Source: Candidatus Minthosoma equi
GTDB taxonomy: Bacteria > Bacteroidota > Bacteroidia > Bacteroidales > Bacteroidaceae
Reading direction: 5' to 3'
DNA: 57,848 nucleotides
Assembly (NCBI GenBank): GCA_018064885.1
Contig: JAGHUI010000020.1
Span: forward strand, 1 to 57,848
The stretch's first letter is position 1. Each line of letters begins with the position of its first letter. Of this stretch, positions 41,749 through 50,077 are shown one piece after another. The notes beneath the pieces are model-generated. The model saw nothing but the letters and a program-made list of their open reading frames with translations, was not told where the DNA came from and did not search any database. A program made the translations under genes and the position numbers.

Positions 41749-41773
41749 AACCCTTCCTTCTTAAATTCGACTG

Positions 41774-41805
41774 CAAAGTTACGGATTTTCCTTTTGTCTG
41801 CCAAA
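41774..41805 (-). promoter_or_regulatory. Promoter likely serving greA
   Basis: Minus-strand TTTG (41805-41802), 20 bp, TAACTTTG (41781-41774). The transcript would start near 41767 and pass the hairpin at 41748-41728 before greA. No comparable promoter is visible between hairpin and greA. Confidence 0.6.
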
Positions 41806-41821
41806 TTTTTCAGCGAAAAAC

Positions 41822-43483
41822 TCAGAAACTCAGCGCAAAACCTGCAATAACGTTCGTTCCGAGAGTGCTGTATCCGTAATATCTGTCATATTTTTGGTTA
41901 AGCAAATTGTCTCCCTTTACGAAGACTGAAAGTGGAGTGTTGATTGGCAATGCGTAGCGTAGGCTTGCACCAAGATTCAGTATTGTTGGGCGCTCGTATG
42001 CTTTGCCGCCGACCACGTCTATCTCAGGAGAATTGAAGCATGCCAACTGCCAGTCAATGCCGAAATACAAGTCCTTAATAATCTTTGCGTCAGCTTTCCA
42101 CTGCATGTCGAACATTGGCTTAATATATGATCCGCTTAACCACTTGGTTTCGTCTTTCTCTTTGTTGCTTTCAATGTTTATCTGGTGGCGAAGATCAAGT
42201 TTTACAATATCCTTATATGCGTATGTGAAATCTGCGTTAAAATAGAAGTTCTTGCTTTTTGTGAAGCTGATGAGAGGGTAGTAAAATCCATTTGTTGCAT
42301 TAGTCATCCAAGCGATATCTGCATGATTTTTAGACATGTCATATCCCAAGTTGATGTCTCCGCCAAATCCTTTGCCAGAATTAAATTTATAACCGGCGCG
42401 TGCATCAATCTGATGGAATTCATCGTCCATCTGTGTCTTTTCAAGGATAGGAAGCGCGAAATATGGACTCATAGAAGAGAAGCGACGGAAGTCATTTTCC
42501 TCCATATATCCCTTTGCAATGATGTAGGCATCGCTCTTATTATTAATATGATATGTGAACGACGCATCAGGTGCAACATCTCCGTCTGTTCCGATGAACA
42601 CGCCCAATTTGAGGTTGAACTGCTCTCCATTATATAAATAATGTGGAGTGAAATGGAAGTGAGTCATTCCTTTGAGCTCATCGTTGCCATAGCTTGATGA
42701 TGTGAATTCAATGCCAAGTCCTGCGGCGTGTTCCTCTGTGAACTTATAACCGAGGTCTGCATCTGCCTGGAAAATAGTTTCTCCCAATTCCTTGTTAAAC
42801 AAAGTGTTTCTGTTCTGATTGAAGAATTTCAGGTTACCAGTAGCACCGATAGAGAATTTGTCAATCTGGTATGGGGTTATTCCAAGTTCGAAGTCGCCAA
42901 TCGTATTATGCTGCTTATCAGTTACGCCAGGAATGTTGAGGCTGTTGTAGTAGTTGAACACCTGATTCTGAAATGCACCTTTTGCAAAGAAATCCACACC
43001 ATTGTCAAAGAGGTGGTTGTACTTTACCTGTCCGCGATTGTCATAGAAGCGGCTCTTCCATTTGTTGATGCCATAATATTCATTTTCAAGCGTTTTCCCG
43101 TTGTATCCCTTTAGTGTGTAGTCAAGGGTGAGGGCATCATTGTCAGTAAGATTGAACTTATAGGCAATCTCACCATCTACCTGTTCGTGACTCATGCCAG
43201 CCAGTTGCAGATAACCGTTCTTGTTGCCTTTCCAAACCTCTTCGCTGCTGTAATCTCCAAGCGGCTCTTCCTGATACTGGTTCAGCTGCTGACCATTCAC
43301 ATTGTACTGCATTGTGTAGTGCTTTACCTGAGTTTCAGCCGCTTGTGTTTTTACATCCACCTTTTTGGCGTCTTTCACTACAGGCTTAACTGTATTTGTC
43401 ACCTCAACAGAATTGTTCAGTTGGGCAAAGGCAGGGCTTGCAGCCATTGCTCCTATATATATAAATATGTGTAGCTTCTTCAT
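41822..43483 (-). CDS. Outer-membrane beta-barrel protein (TonB receptor-like, no plug)
   Basis: 553 residues with a signal peptide (MKKLHIFIYIGAMAASPAFA before QL). After a short charged region come many alternating amphipathic strands rich in aromatic residues (for example GYLQLAGMSHEQVDGEIAYKF), ending in IAGFALSF. The terminal Phe and the PLSVFVKGDNLLNQKYDRYYGY block resemble the C-terminus of TonB-dependent receptors. There is no plug domain. It overlaps the TPR gene by 4 bp, so barrel and TPR protein may form one envelope complex. Substrate unknown. Confidence 0.82.
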   Translation of the reverse strand: MKKLHIFIYIGAMAASPAFAQLNNSVEVTNTVKPVVKDAKKVDVKTQAAETQVKHYTMQYNVNGQQLNQYQEEPLGDYSSEEVWKGNKNGYLQLAGMSHEQVDGEIAYKFNLTDNDALTLDYTLKGYNGKTLENEYYGINKWKSRFYDNRGQVKYNHLFDNGVDFFAKGAFQNQVFNYYNSLNIPGVTDKQHNTIGDFELGITPYQIDKFSIGATGNLKFFNQNRNTLFNKELGETIFQADADLGYKFTEEHAAGLGIEFTSSSYGNDELKGMTHFHFTPHYLYNGEQFNLKLGVFIGTDGDVAPDASFTYHINNKSDAYIIAKGYMEENDFRRFSSMSPYFALPILEKTQMDDEFHQIDARAGYKFNSGKGFGGDINLGYDMSKNHADIAWMTNATNGFYYPLISFTKSKNFYFNADFTYAYKDIVKLDLRHQINIESNKEKDETKWLSGSYIKPMFDMQWKADAKIIKDLYFGIDWQLACFNSPEIDVVGGKAYERPTILNLGASLRYALPINTPLSVFVKGDNLLNQKYDRYYGYSTLGTNVIAGFALSF

Positions 43484-45489
43484 AATCTTTCCTTGATCAT
43501 AGTTTGAATGTCATCATCTTCCTTGTAGTTAGCCTTCAGCGACTGAAGAGTTTCTTTTGCCTCCACAGTTCTGCCCTCAGCTTTGTAGATGTCGCTAAGC
43601 AAGATGAAGGCTCTCGCCAGCCAGTAAGGCTTGCTTATGCCCTTGTCAATGGCATCGAGAATCTGCTGTTCTGCCTGCTGGTGCTGACCTTTGTTGAATG
43701 TTTCGATAGCAGCAATGACAGGCGCCTTTGCTATCTCAATCTCAGCAAGTTCCTTTGCACGTGCAATGGAGTCTTCGGCAGCGCGGATGGAATCCTGAAT
43801 GGCAATGTTGTTAGCCATCGTCTGCAATTCCTCGCTTGCCTGCTGTGCAAATTCGCTTTGCGGGTAAGTGGCAATAATTCTGTTGAAAGTGCTTGTAGCC
43901 TCCTCGTTGTTTCCGCTCAGCACGTAGGCACGTCCCTTTTCAAAGAGAGATTTTGCGTTGAGGGAAGAACTGGTGTATTCTGCATTCATCTTGTCTATGA
44001 TGGCAATCTTTTCTTCATAGTTGCCTTTAAGTCCTTGAATGTAAGCCTGCTGAAGCATTGCGTAGTCGCCGTATGAGTGGCAAGTCTCCTTCGCTTTCTG
44101 GTAGAATGCGTTTGCTTCATCGTAGTTACGAACATTCAGGTAGCAGTCGCCAATACGGTTGTAAACGTCGGCCTTCATCGTAACGTCAGCCTCCTCCTTA
44201 TTTGCAATTTTCTCGAACTGGCTGATAGCGCTGTTGAACTGCTGCTTCTTGAACAATGCGTAGCCAAGGCTGTAGATAGCATAATCGTTGTTTTTCAGTT
44301 TGCCGTTAGGTGTTTGCTTGCCAAGATTGATAGCTGTGTTCAGGTCGCTTGCCGCCTGATCGTAATTGGCAAGACGGTAGTTGCAATCGCCTCTCACATA
44401 GTAGGATTCTGCGTATGACTCAGCATCCTGATTTCCAAGAGCTATTGATTGTGAAGCGTATGTGATGGCATTCTGCATCGCATTCTTGCTCAGTTCCTGG
44501 AAAGCAAGATTGTAGAGCACCTTCTGCTTGTCCGATTCTGTGTCGGCAGTCTTTGTCTGCGCCTTGTTGATAGCGCTGAGAGCCTTGGTGTAATCCTTTT
44601 TCTTCATGTAAACCTCTGTGAGACATTGGCTTACTGAGGTTGCATATTTTGAAGTAGGGTATTCGTTGAGATACTGCTCCATGACGTTGACAGCAGCTGG
44701 CGAAGACTTCTCGTGAAGCGTGAGAGCGTAGTTGTAGAGTGACTGCTCACGCAGGCTCTGATTTGCAGACATCTGCGAGGCGCTCTTGAAAGCAGCCTCG
44801 GCACTCTTCTTGTCACTTGTTTGCAGGGCAGCTATTCCAGCATGCAGAAGAGCATTCTGAGCCATCTCGTCCTGATCCACACCTGCACTCTGAGTGAGAG
44901 TGGAGAGAGCCTTGCCGAACATGCCAGCCTTATAGTAACTCATGCCAAGCTTGTAGAGCGAAGTGCGTGTCTCCTCGCCTCGCTCCAAGTAAGGAATAGC
45001 TTGTGTGGTGTGTCCCTCATCGTATAGTTTCTCGCCTGCAAGCCTGTATATTACAGGAGTATAGGCATTTACTTCCTCGCTCAGCTTTGTGAGAGGGTAG
45101 GCAAGAGGAGTGGTTACGGAGGCACCCTTTCTCTCCTCTTCGAAGAAAAGTTCTATAGCCTCGTCGAAGCGGTAGTTCTTCACGAGCAGATTGCGCCTTA
45201 GCAGCGACATCACCTGATTGTATTGCGAAGTTGGATTCTCCTCAATCCATTCTCCCATCTTCTCCTCTGTGCCAGGAGTTTGTAGCACATAGTCGCACAC
45301 CAGTGAAAGCGCCTCAGCTTCAGCCACCGACTTATTGTCCTCGCTGGCTGTGGAAAGGAAACGCTCGAATTGCTGTTGCGCACCGAAATAGTGACCGTCA
45401 GCCACAAGCTTCACGGCTGTCTGCTGCGCCTGTGCCATACTGGAACAGAGCAAGGCAAGCATGCCAATAATAGTTCTGTTTATGTTCAT
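43480..45489 (-). CDS. Secreted TPR-repeat protein
   Basis: 669 residues from MNINRTIIGMLALLC at 45489; the ten residues upstream in frame are unlike a signal peptide. A signal peptide (cut after MAQA) leads into at least ten tetratricopeptide repeats (for example SLYKLGMSYYKAGMFGKAL, NRIGDCYLNVRNYDEANAF). A helical EDSIARAKELAE stretch and a final TPR pair follow. Such proteins scaffold periplasmic or outer-membrane complexes. The 4-bp overlap with the barrel gene points to a shared job. Confidence 0.88.
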   Translation of the reverse strand: MNINRTIIGMLALLCSSMAQAQQTAVKLVADGHYFGAQQQFERFLSTASEDNKSVAEAEALSLVCDYVLQTPGTEEKMGEWIEENPTSQYNQVMSLLRRNLLVKNYRFDEAIELFFEEERKGASVTTPLAYPLTKLSEEVNAYTPVIYRLAGEKLYDEGHTTQAIPYLERGEETRTSLYKLGMSYYKAGMFGKALSTLTQSAGVDQDEMAQNALLHAGIAALQTSDKKSAEAAFKSASQMSANQSLREQSLYNYALTLHEKSSPAAVNVMEQYLNEYPTSKYATSVSQCLTEVYMKKKDYTKALSAINKAQTKTADTESDKQKVLYNLAFQELSKNAMQNAITYASQSIALGNQDAESYAESYYVRGDCNYRLANYDQAASDLNTAINLGKQTPNGKLKNNDYAIYSLGYALFKKQQFNSAISQFEKIANKEEADVTMKADVYNRIGDCYLNVRNYDEANAFYQKAKETCHSYGDYAMLQQAYIQGLKGNYEEKIAIIDKMNAEYTSSSLNAKSLFEKGRAYVLSGNNEEATSTFNRIIATYPQSEFAQQASEELQTMANNIAIQDSIRAAEDSIARAKELAEIEIAKAPVIAAIETFNKGQHQQAEQQILDAIDKGISKPYWLARAFILLSDIYKAEGRTVEAKETLQSLKANYKEDDDIQTMIKERL

Positions 45490-45516
45490 TTGTAAATAAT
45501 AATGTAAATTGCACCA

Positions 45517-45524
45517 CAAAAGTA
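45517..45524 (-). promoter_or_regulatory. Promoter -7 box of the TPR-barrel operon
   Basis: Minus-strand TACTTTTG, 28 bp before the ATG. A CAAA (TTTG on the minus strand) lies at 45539-45542, only 14 bp away, so the -33 match is poor. Confidence 0.45.
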
Positions 45525-45618
45525 CGAAGATTTCTTCACAAATCCCTAACGCTAACCCTTAATTCTTAATAAAATAAAGATTTTTTAAGCGAAATCGAAA
45601 ACGAAAACGAAAAAAAAG

Positions 45619-45643
45619 GCCTGACAGACTTTTTCTGCCAGGC
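45619..45643 (-). terminator. Terminator of the 45.7-46.2 kb gene
   Basis: GCCTGACAGA (45619-45628) pairs with TCTGCCAGGC (45634-45643), one mismatch, 5-nt loop. On the minus strand it is followed by a run of eight T. Confidence 0.85.
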
Positions 45644-45737
45644 TTTTGGAAGGGGCTTCACAGCTTTGCTTCCAATTGGTTTTGGTTTAGTTTTTAAGAA
45701 TTGATTTGTTTAATATAATTGATGTAAAAGCAAAAAG

Positions 45738-46229
45738 TCAGTTTTTTACCTCTATGGAGTCATTTGAGGTTTTTGTCTCAGCCTTGTTGACATCCTTGAT
45801 GCGGAGAGCCTGTTGAATGTCAGCTGATTTGATGTATGGATCAACAGCAACGGCACCGCTACTCTCAACCGCTTCATGTTCGCCTATGGCATGCTCTGCG
45901 GCACGTCCTATTGTGAGAGCGATGGCAACGACGGCTGCAGCCTTGAAGAAAGGTGCAATGTGTCTTGTCATCTTGCGAGGCATCATCTTCACAATGCGAG
46001 TCTTAGACGCATCCTCCTCCTCAATCATTGCCATAATTTGTGCATCGAACTCATCTCCTAGCTCATCTTTCTTAGCCTCTGCTTCGTAGTTGAACATGTC
46101 GGCATACTCAGAAAGGTGTGCAGGTACATCCTCCTGTGCGAAGAAAGAATGCAGAATCTGCTCTTCCTGCAAGGTTGTCTCGCAGTTGAAATAGCGTTCC
46201 AGCAATTGTTCGATGTACTTGTAATCCAT
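45738..46229 (-). CDS. Conserved Bacteroidales single-span membrane protein
   Basis: 163 residues. The start DYKYIEQLLERYFNCETTLQEEQIL is a conserved Bacteroidales signature; relatives are sometimes mislabelled pyruvate:ferredoxin oxidoreductase. An acidic cytoplasmic part is followed by one membrane segment (FFKAAAVVAIALTIG, about 93-107) and a short outer part. This layout is like an anti-sigma factor or sensor, but there is no proof. Its upstream region carries a TGTAAC-N17-GTCGTT motif also found before the divergent sigma-factor operon. Confidence 0.75.
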   Translation of the reverse strand: MDYKYIEQLLERYFNCETTLQEEQILHSFFAQEDVPAHLSEYADMFNYEAEAKKDELGDEFDAQIMAMIEEEDASKTRIVKMMPRKMTRHIAPFFKAAAVVAIALTIGRAAEHAIGEHEAVESSGAVAVDPYIKSADIQQALRIKDVNKAETKTSNDSIEVKN

Positions 46230-46288
46230 TGTTTATATATATTATAATGTGGTTTTGAAAGCAACGGTTTAACACCTGCTTCTACTAT

Positions 46289-46317
46289 AACGACGAATGA
46301 GTTGGGGAAAAGTTACA
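46289..46317 (-). promoter_or_regulatory. ECF-type promoter candidate for the 46.2-kb minus gene
   Basis: Minus-strand TGTAAC (46317-46312), 17 bp, GTCGTT (46294-46289). The same two hexamers, with a 15-bp spacer, precede the DUF4252-sigma operon on the other strand. The gene starts 60 bp downstream. Confidence 0.5.
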
Positions 46318-46435
46318 AGAAAAATCACTTTTTTTTATTTTTTTCAAAATTCTTTGTTTCATGCGTTCATTATATAGTAAATAGAAAGTCTTTCTTTTCG
46401 TATTTGTCTCTTCCTTTTGCCCGATTTGAGCTACA

Positions 46436-46513
46436 TTTCATTGTTTGAAATGTACGTTTCAAATAATGAAATGTATATTTCAAACAATGAAACATACGTT
46501 TCAAACAATGAAA
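46436..46513. repeat. Four-unit palindromic array, locus B (21-bp period)
   Basis: Units at 46436 (TTTCATTGTTTGAAA), 46457, 46478 and 46499 (TTTCAAACAATGAAA type), spacers TGTACG, TGTATA, CATACG. It aligns without gaps to locus A at 29719-29796, including the flanking CTAC and TAG, and every difference I see is a transition. Confidence 0.9.
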
Positions 46514-46663
46514 TGTAGATGATACGCTCGTATTCGGCTTAGAAAATACGAGGGTACTGACTAAGAAACTACGGAATTAAAGTGCTTGATGTTACTATTA
46601 TATATGATTTTCAATAGTTTAATGATGCTTGATAAAATAAAATCAATTTTTTTTCGTTTTTTT

Positions 46664-46690
46664 TGTAACAGAATTGCAGAAACAGTCGTT
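46664..46690 (+). promoter_or_regulatory. ECF-type promoter candidate for the sigma operon
   Basis: TGTAAC (46664-46669), 15 bp, GTCGTT (46685-46690). A housekeeping reading is also possible: TTTG at 46662-46665, 19 bp, then GTCGTTTG, which keeps TTTG but lacks the TA. The start codon is 55 bp downstream. Confidence 0.5.
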
Positions 46691-46744
46691 TGTACAATTA
46701 GAAGCGCTTTTAATTAACGAAAACTAAAACAAAAACGAAAAAAT

Positions 46745-47299
46745 ATGAAAAGAATAATCTTATCAATCGTAATGGTTCTTGCTGTCGGATCAATTATGGC
46801 GCAAAAGCAAGAATTGGAAGCTCTTTCAAAGGTGGCTGGTATTGAATATACAAAGTTGCCAAAGAATCATCTTGTTGAAATGGCAAGGAAAGAGGGTGGA
46901 ATAACTATAGGCAATAAAAACCTTAGTCTTTTGAATATACAATTTGATGAAGTGGGTAGTGATCAAGATGTTAAAAATTGGATCAATGATATTATAGACA
47001 CATTCTTCAAGAATGTAGATTACATTCACGTTCTTAATACAAAATCTGAAAGTGCAAGACAACAAATCAATGCCACAGCAGATGCTATTGAAAAGAAAAA
47101 TGAATGTATTATGAGCACTAATGAGGATGACGAAAAGATAAAACTAATCCAGTGCAAAAAGGGAGTCGTTGGCATTATTGAAGATGATGAGGATATTTCC
47201 TTGATGTACATTGAAGGTAAGTTCAATTTCACAAAGACTATTAATAAGTTGTCAAAAATTATGCAGGATGCAGAAGTGACGCTTCCGCACAATGATTAA
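46745..47299 (+). CDS. DUF4252 secreted protein (first copy)
   Basis: 184 residues with a signal peptide (MKRIILSIVMVLAVGSIMA before QK). The body shows the DUF4252 pattern: EYTKLPKNHLVEMARKEG, a central helix region, IKLIQCKKG-like strands, and LMYIEGKFNF near the end. DUF4252 proteins in Bacteroidetes sit in operons with ECF sigma factors; their function is unknown. It is first in a four-gene operon with the sigma factor 24 bp downstream. Confidence 0.85.
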   Translation: MKRIILSIVMVLAVGSIMAQKQELEALSKVAGIEYTKLPKNHLVEMARKEGGITIGNKNLSLLNIQFDEVGSDQDVKNWINDIIDTFFKNVDYIHVLNTKSESARQQINATADAIEKKNECIMSTNEDDEKIKLIQCKKGVVGIIEDDEDISLMYIEGKFNFTKTINKLSKIMQDAEVTLPHND

Positions 47300-47323
47300 T
47301 CCGTTGATTGTTAATTAGTAAAA

Positions 47324-47839
47324 ATGACATCACAAGAGTTCAAACAACGGTTCATGCCTCACCATAAGCTGCTTTATAGAGTTGCTTATAGTATGCTCGG
47401 CAATGCTCAGGATGCGGAGGACTTGCTTCAAGATTTCTATCTGAAGCTGTGGACGAAGCGTGATGAGCTGCCAGAAGAGGCTAAGAATCAAGCATATCTT
47501 GTGACTTCCATTCGCAACCTTTACTACGAAAAGAGACGATTGAAACGTATTGATGCTTCCGCAGAACTTGACCAGCAACCTGAACCTCCAGACAGCTCTC
47601 CTCCGTTGGAAAGACAGATAGAGTCGAGGGATGAGGCAAGGCACATGCAGGTGTTAATCAATGATTTGCCCGATAGAGACAGACAAGTGCTGGAACGGCG
47701 TCTCATAGAAGACCAGAGTTACGAAGATATTGAGCGCGACACGGGACTTTCGCAAGGCAACATTCGCCAGATTGTGTTGAGAACAAGAATGAAACTTAAA
47801 CAACAATTTGAAACAATTACAAAGACATGGAGGAACTAA
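47324..47839 (+). CDS. ECF RNA polymerase sigma factor
   Basis: 171 residues with sigma region 2 (LLYRVAYSMLGNAQDAEDLLQDFYLKLWTKRD) and region 4 (LPDRDRQVLERRLIEDQSYEDIERDTGLSQGNIRQIVLRTRMKL, shown here only as landmarks at about 117-160). It belongs to the ECF type that reads envelope-related signals with a membrane anti-sigma factor. The next gene overlaps by 13 bp and encodes such a protein. Its likely targets include its own operon. Confidence 0.95.
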   Translation: MTSQEFKQRFMPHHKLLYRVAYSMLGNAQDAEDLLQDFYLKLWTKRDELPEEAKNQAYLVTSIRNLYYEKRRLKRIDASAELDQQPEPPDSSPPLERQIESRDEARHMQVLINDLPDRDRQVLERRLIEDQSYEDIERDTGLSQGNIRQIVLRTRMKLKQQFETITKTWRN

Positions 47840-48231
47840 ATAAGGACATATTGAAAGATCTTGAGAATATCGAGATTCCAGAGGGATTGGAAGAGCGTCT
47901 TTCCATGAAGATTGACCAATGGGAGATGCAAGAAAAGAAGGTTGTGCCGATGGCACCTAAGAAGGTGTCGCGCATCATGACTTACATCTCTGCTGCCGCA
48001 TGCTTTGTGCTGTTGTTTGGTGTCGGAGTTACTTATCTCAATGCGGACAAATCGAGCATTAAGGAAAAATACGATACGTATGATGATCCTGTTGTGGCTC
48101 AGAAAGAGGCCGAGCGTGCTCTTGCTCTTCTTGCTTACAACCTGAACAAGGGGGTCGGGCAGATGGAAAAGGCTAAGGCAATCAGCGACAGGGTGGAAAT
48201 CACATGGGATAAAAGTATTAACATTAAATAA
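47827..48231 (+). CDS. Putative anti-sigma factor
   Basis: 134 residues: an acidic cytoplasmic N-terminus (EELNKDILKDLENIEIPEGLEERL), a basic stretch, one membrane span (TYISAAACFVLLFGVGVTYL, about 52-71) and a periplasmic tail with AERALALLAYNLNKGVGQ. No zinc-binding anti-sigma motif is present. The overlap with the sigma gene and the topology support an anti-sigma role, which is inference. Confidence 0.75.
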   Translation: MEELNKDILKDLENIEIPEGLEERLSMKIDQWEMQEKKVVPMAPKKVSRIMTYISAAACFVLLFGVGVTYLNADKSSIKEKYDTYDDPVVAQKEAERALALLAYNLNKGVGQMEKAKAISDRVEITWDKSINIK

Positions 48232-48265
48232 AACAGAAAATATTATGTGTTGCAATATTCATAAC

Positions 48266-48742
48266 ATGAAATTCGCTAATAGGTTTTTTTCTTATATTAT
48301 AATATGTGTAATGATGCTTGCTTTCTCTGTTAGCGCAAATGCTCAGGTGGAAGCTTTTAAAAAGTACTCTAACTCTAAGGACATTACATACGTCTATATT
48401 TCAAAAGCTATGCTGAGATTTGCTGGTGGCAAGGCTGCTCCAAGCGTGCCTGGGGTGGACATGAAAGGGCTTTCTGGCAAATTGTCGGGTATTCAGATAA
48501 TTACGTCTGATAGCAAAGCAGCTCGCACTCGCTTGGAAAATGAGACAATGGACATCGTCAAAGCAAACAAGTACGAGCTGCTTATGCAGGTTGATGATGA
48601 TGGCGAAAAAGTGCGCATCTATAGTAAAGAAGGAAAGAAGCAATCGGTAATCATCATGTATGTTGACGAAACCGATGAGACTTCTGTAATAGTCTTCTCT
48701 GGAACATTCACAATGAGTGATATTGAGAAGATGATGAAATAG
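48266..48742 (+). CDS. DUF4252 secreted protein (second copy)
   Basis: 158 residues from the ATG at 48266, which directly precedes a signal peptide (KFANRFFSYIIICVMMLAF, ending SANAQ). It has the DUF4252 landmarks DITYVYISKAMLRF, a Gly/Pro-rich loop, and SVIVFSGTFTMSDIEKMMK at the end. It is divergent in sequence from the copy at 46.7 kb, so the pair brackets the sigma/anti-sigma genes. Its stop abuts the stop of the convergent permease gene with no base between. Confidence 0.85.
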   Translation: MKFANRFFSYIIICVMMLAFSVSANAQVEAFKKYSNSKDITYVYISKAMLRFAGGKAAPSVPGVDMKGLSGKLSGIQIITSDSKAARTRLENETMDIVKANKYELLMQVDDDGEKVRIYSKEGKKQSVIIMYVDETDETSVIVFSGTFTMSDIEKMMK

Positions 48743-50047
48743 TTACGCCTTTTCTTCCTTTTCTTTTGGAAGAATAAGATTGAGCAAAACTGCGAGCAGG
48801 AACACTACTGCTACGCAGTTTTCTGCAAATACGGTTTGGATGATCTGTGGGAAGATGGCAAACATCTGTGAGGCGGATGTGAAGCCGAGGCCTATGCTGA
48901 GCGAGAGGCTCACAATGATCATGTTGCGCTGTGAAAATCCGCTTTTTGCCATCATGCCGAAGCCTGCAAAGAGGATGCTTCCGAACATCATGATGGTGCA
49001 GCCGCCAAGAACTGCCTGTGGGATGGTGGTGAGTACTGCGCCGACGGCTGGGAAGAGTCCTCCAAGAATCATTATCACAGCGCCAGTGGCAATGGTGAAA
49101 CGGTTGACAACCTTTGACATAGCTGCAAGACCGACATTCTGCGAGAAAGAGGTGATTGGCGTGCATCCGAAGAGTCCTGCAATACTGCTGACGAAGCCGT
49201 CGCATGCTACGGATGCGCCCATCTCTCTTTTATGAACATTGCGTCCGAGGGCTCCAGAGCAGAGGGCTGAGGTGTCGCCGATTGTCTCTGTTGCGGAAAC
49301 GAGGAATACACAGATGATGGCGAGGATGGCATCAAGATGGAATTCTGGGGTGAATGGCATGAAGGTTGGCAATGCTATGATCTTTGCTTGGCTGAGTGTG
49401 GAGAAATCTACCATGCCCATGCAAACGGCTAAGATATAACCAACTATGAGTCCTACGAGCACGGAGAGTGAACGAAGGAATCCTTTGGCGAAGACCTGTG
49501 TGAGGAGGCAGGTGAGAAGTGTCACCGATCCGACAATCCAGTTTGCTGCGCTGCCGAAATCTGCTGCTCCCTGACCGCCAGCAAAGCTGTTTGCACCGAT
49601 AGGAAGAAGTGAGAAACCGATGGCGGTTACAACGGTTGCTGCAACGACGTGTGGGATGAGCTTCGTCCATTGATTTGGGTACAAGCCGAGCACGCCTTCT
49701 ACCAAGCCGCCTATGATGACTGCTCCCATGAGTGTGCCCATGCCTTGCGTGGAGGCTATGGCTATGGCGAGAGAAAGGAACGTGAAACTGATTCCCATGA
49801 CGATAGGCAGACGTGAGCCGATGCGCCAGATAGGGTAGAGCTGAACTAATGTTCCGATGCCTGCGATGATCATGCAGTTCTGGATAAGTGCTGCACTGGT
49901 CATTGCATCGATTTTCACAACGTTGGCAAGAATGATGATTGGCGTGATGTTTGAAACAAACATTGCCAATACGTGCTGCAAGCCGAATGGTACGGCTTGA
50001 AGGACTGGCACGCGGCCGTCGAGGAAGTAAATACTTGATTTTTCCAT
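48743..50047 (-). CDS. Xanthine/uracil-type nucleobase permease (NCS2)
   Basis: 434 residues, about 12 to 14 membrane segments. NCS2 family motifs: the start GLQHVLAMFVSNITPIII, then CVFLVSATETIGDTSALC with the conserved Glu, and FGCTPITSFSQNVGL. The downstream neighbour of the operon's first gene, xpt, indicates xanthine as substrate (PbuX-like), taken up with protons. The two genes are 30 bp apart. Confidence 0.92.
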   Translation of the reverse strand: MEKSSIYFLDGRVPVLQAVPFGLQHVLAMFVSNITPIIILANVVKIDAMTSAALIQNCMIIAGIGTLVQLYPIWRIGSRLPIVMGISFTFLSLAIAIASTQGMGTLMGAVIIGGLVEGVLGLYPNQWTKLIPHVVAATVVTAIGFSLLPIGANSFAGGQGAADFGSAANWIVGSVTLLTCLLTQVFAKGFLRSLSVLVGLIVGYILAVCMGMVDFSTLSQAKIIALPTFMPFTPEFHLDAILAIICVFLVSATETIGDTSALCSGALGRNVHKREMGASVACDGFVSSIAGLFGCTPITSFSQNVGLAAMSKVVNRFTIATGAVIMILGGLFPAVGAVLTTIPQAVLGGCTIMMFGSILFAGFGMMAKSGFSQRNMIIVSLSLSIGLGFTSASQMFAIFPQIIQTVFAENCVAVVFLLAVLLNLILPKEKEEKA

Positions 50048-50077
50048 AGATGTTTTACTCTATTTTAATTAGATGTT

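Larger units (their letters stand above)
46230..46744. other. Divergent regulatory region with palindromic array B
   Basis: 515 bp without a gene. It holds two ECF-like promoter motifs in opposite orientation and, between them, the four-unit 21-bp-period array. Confidence 0.6.
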
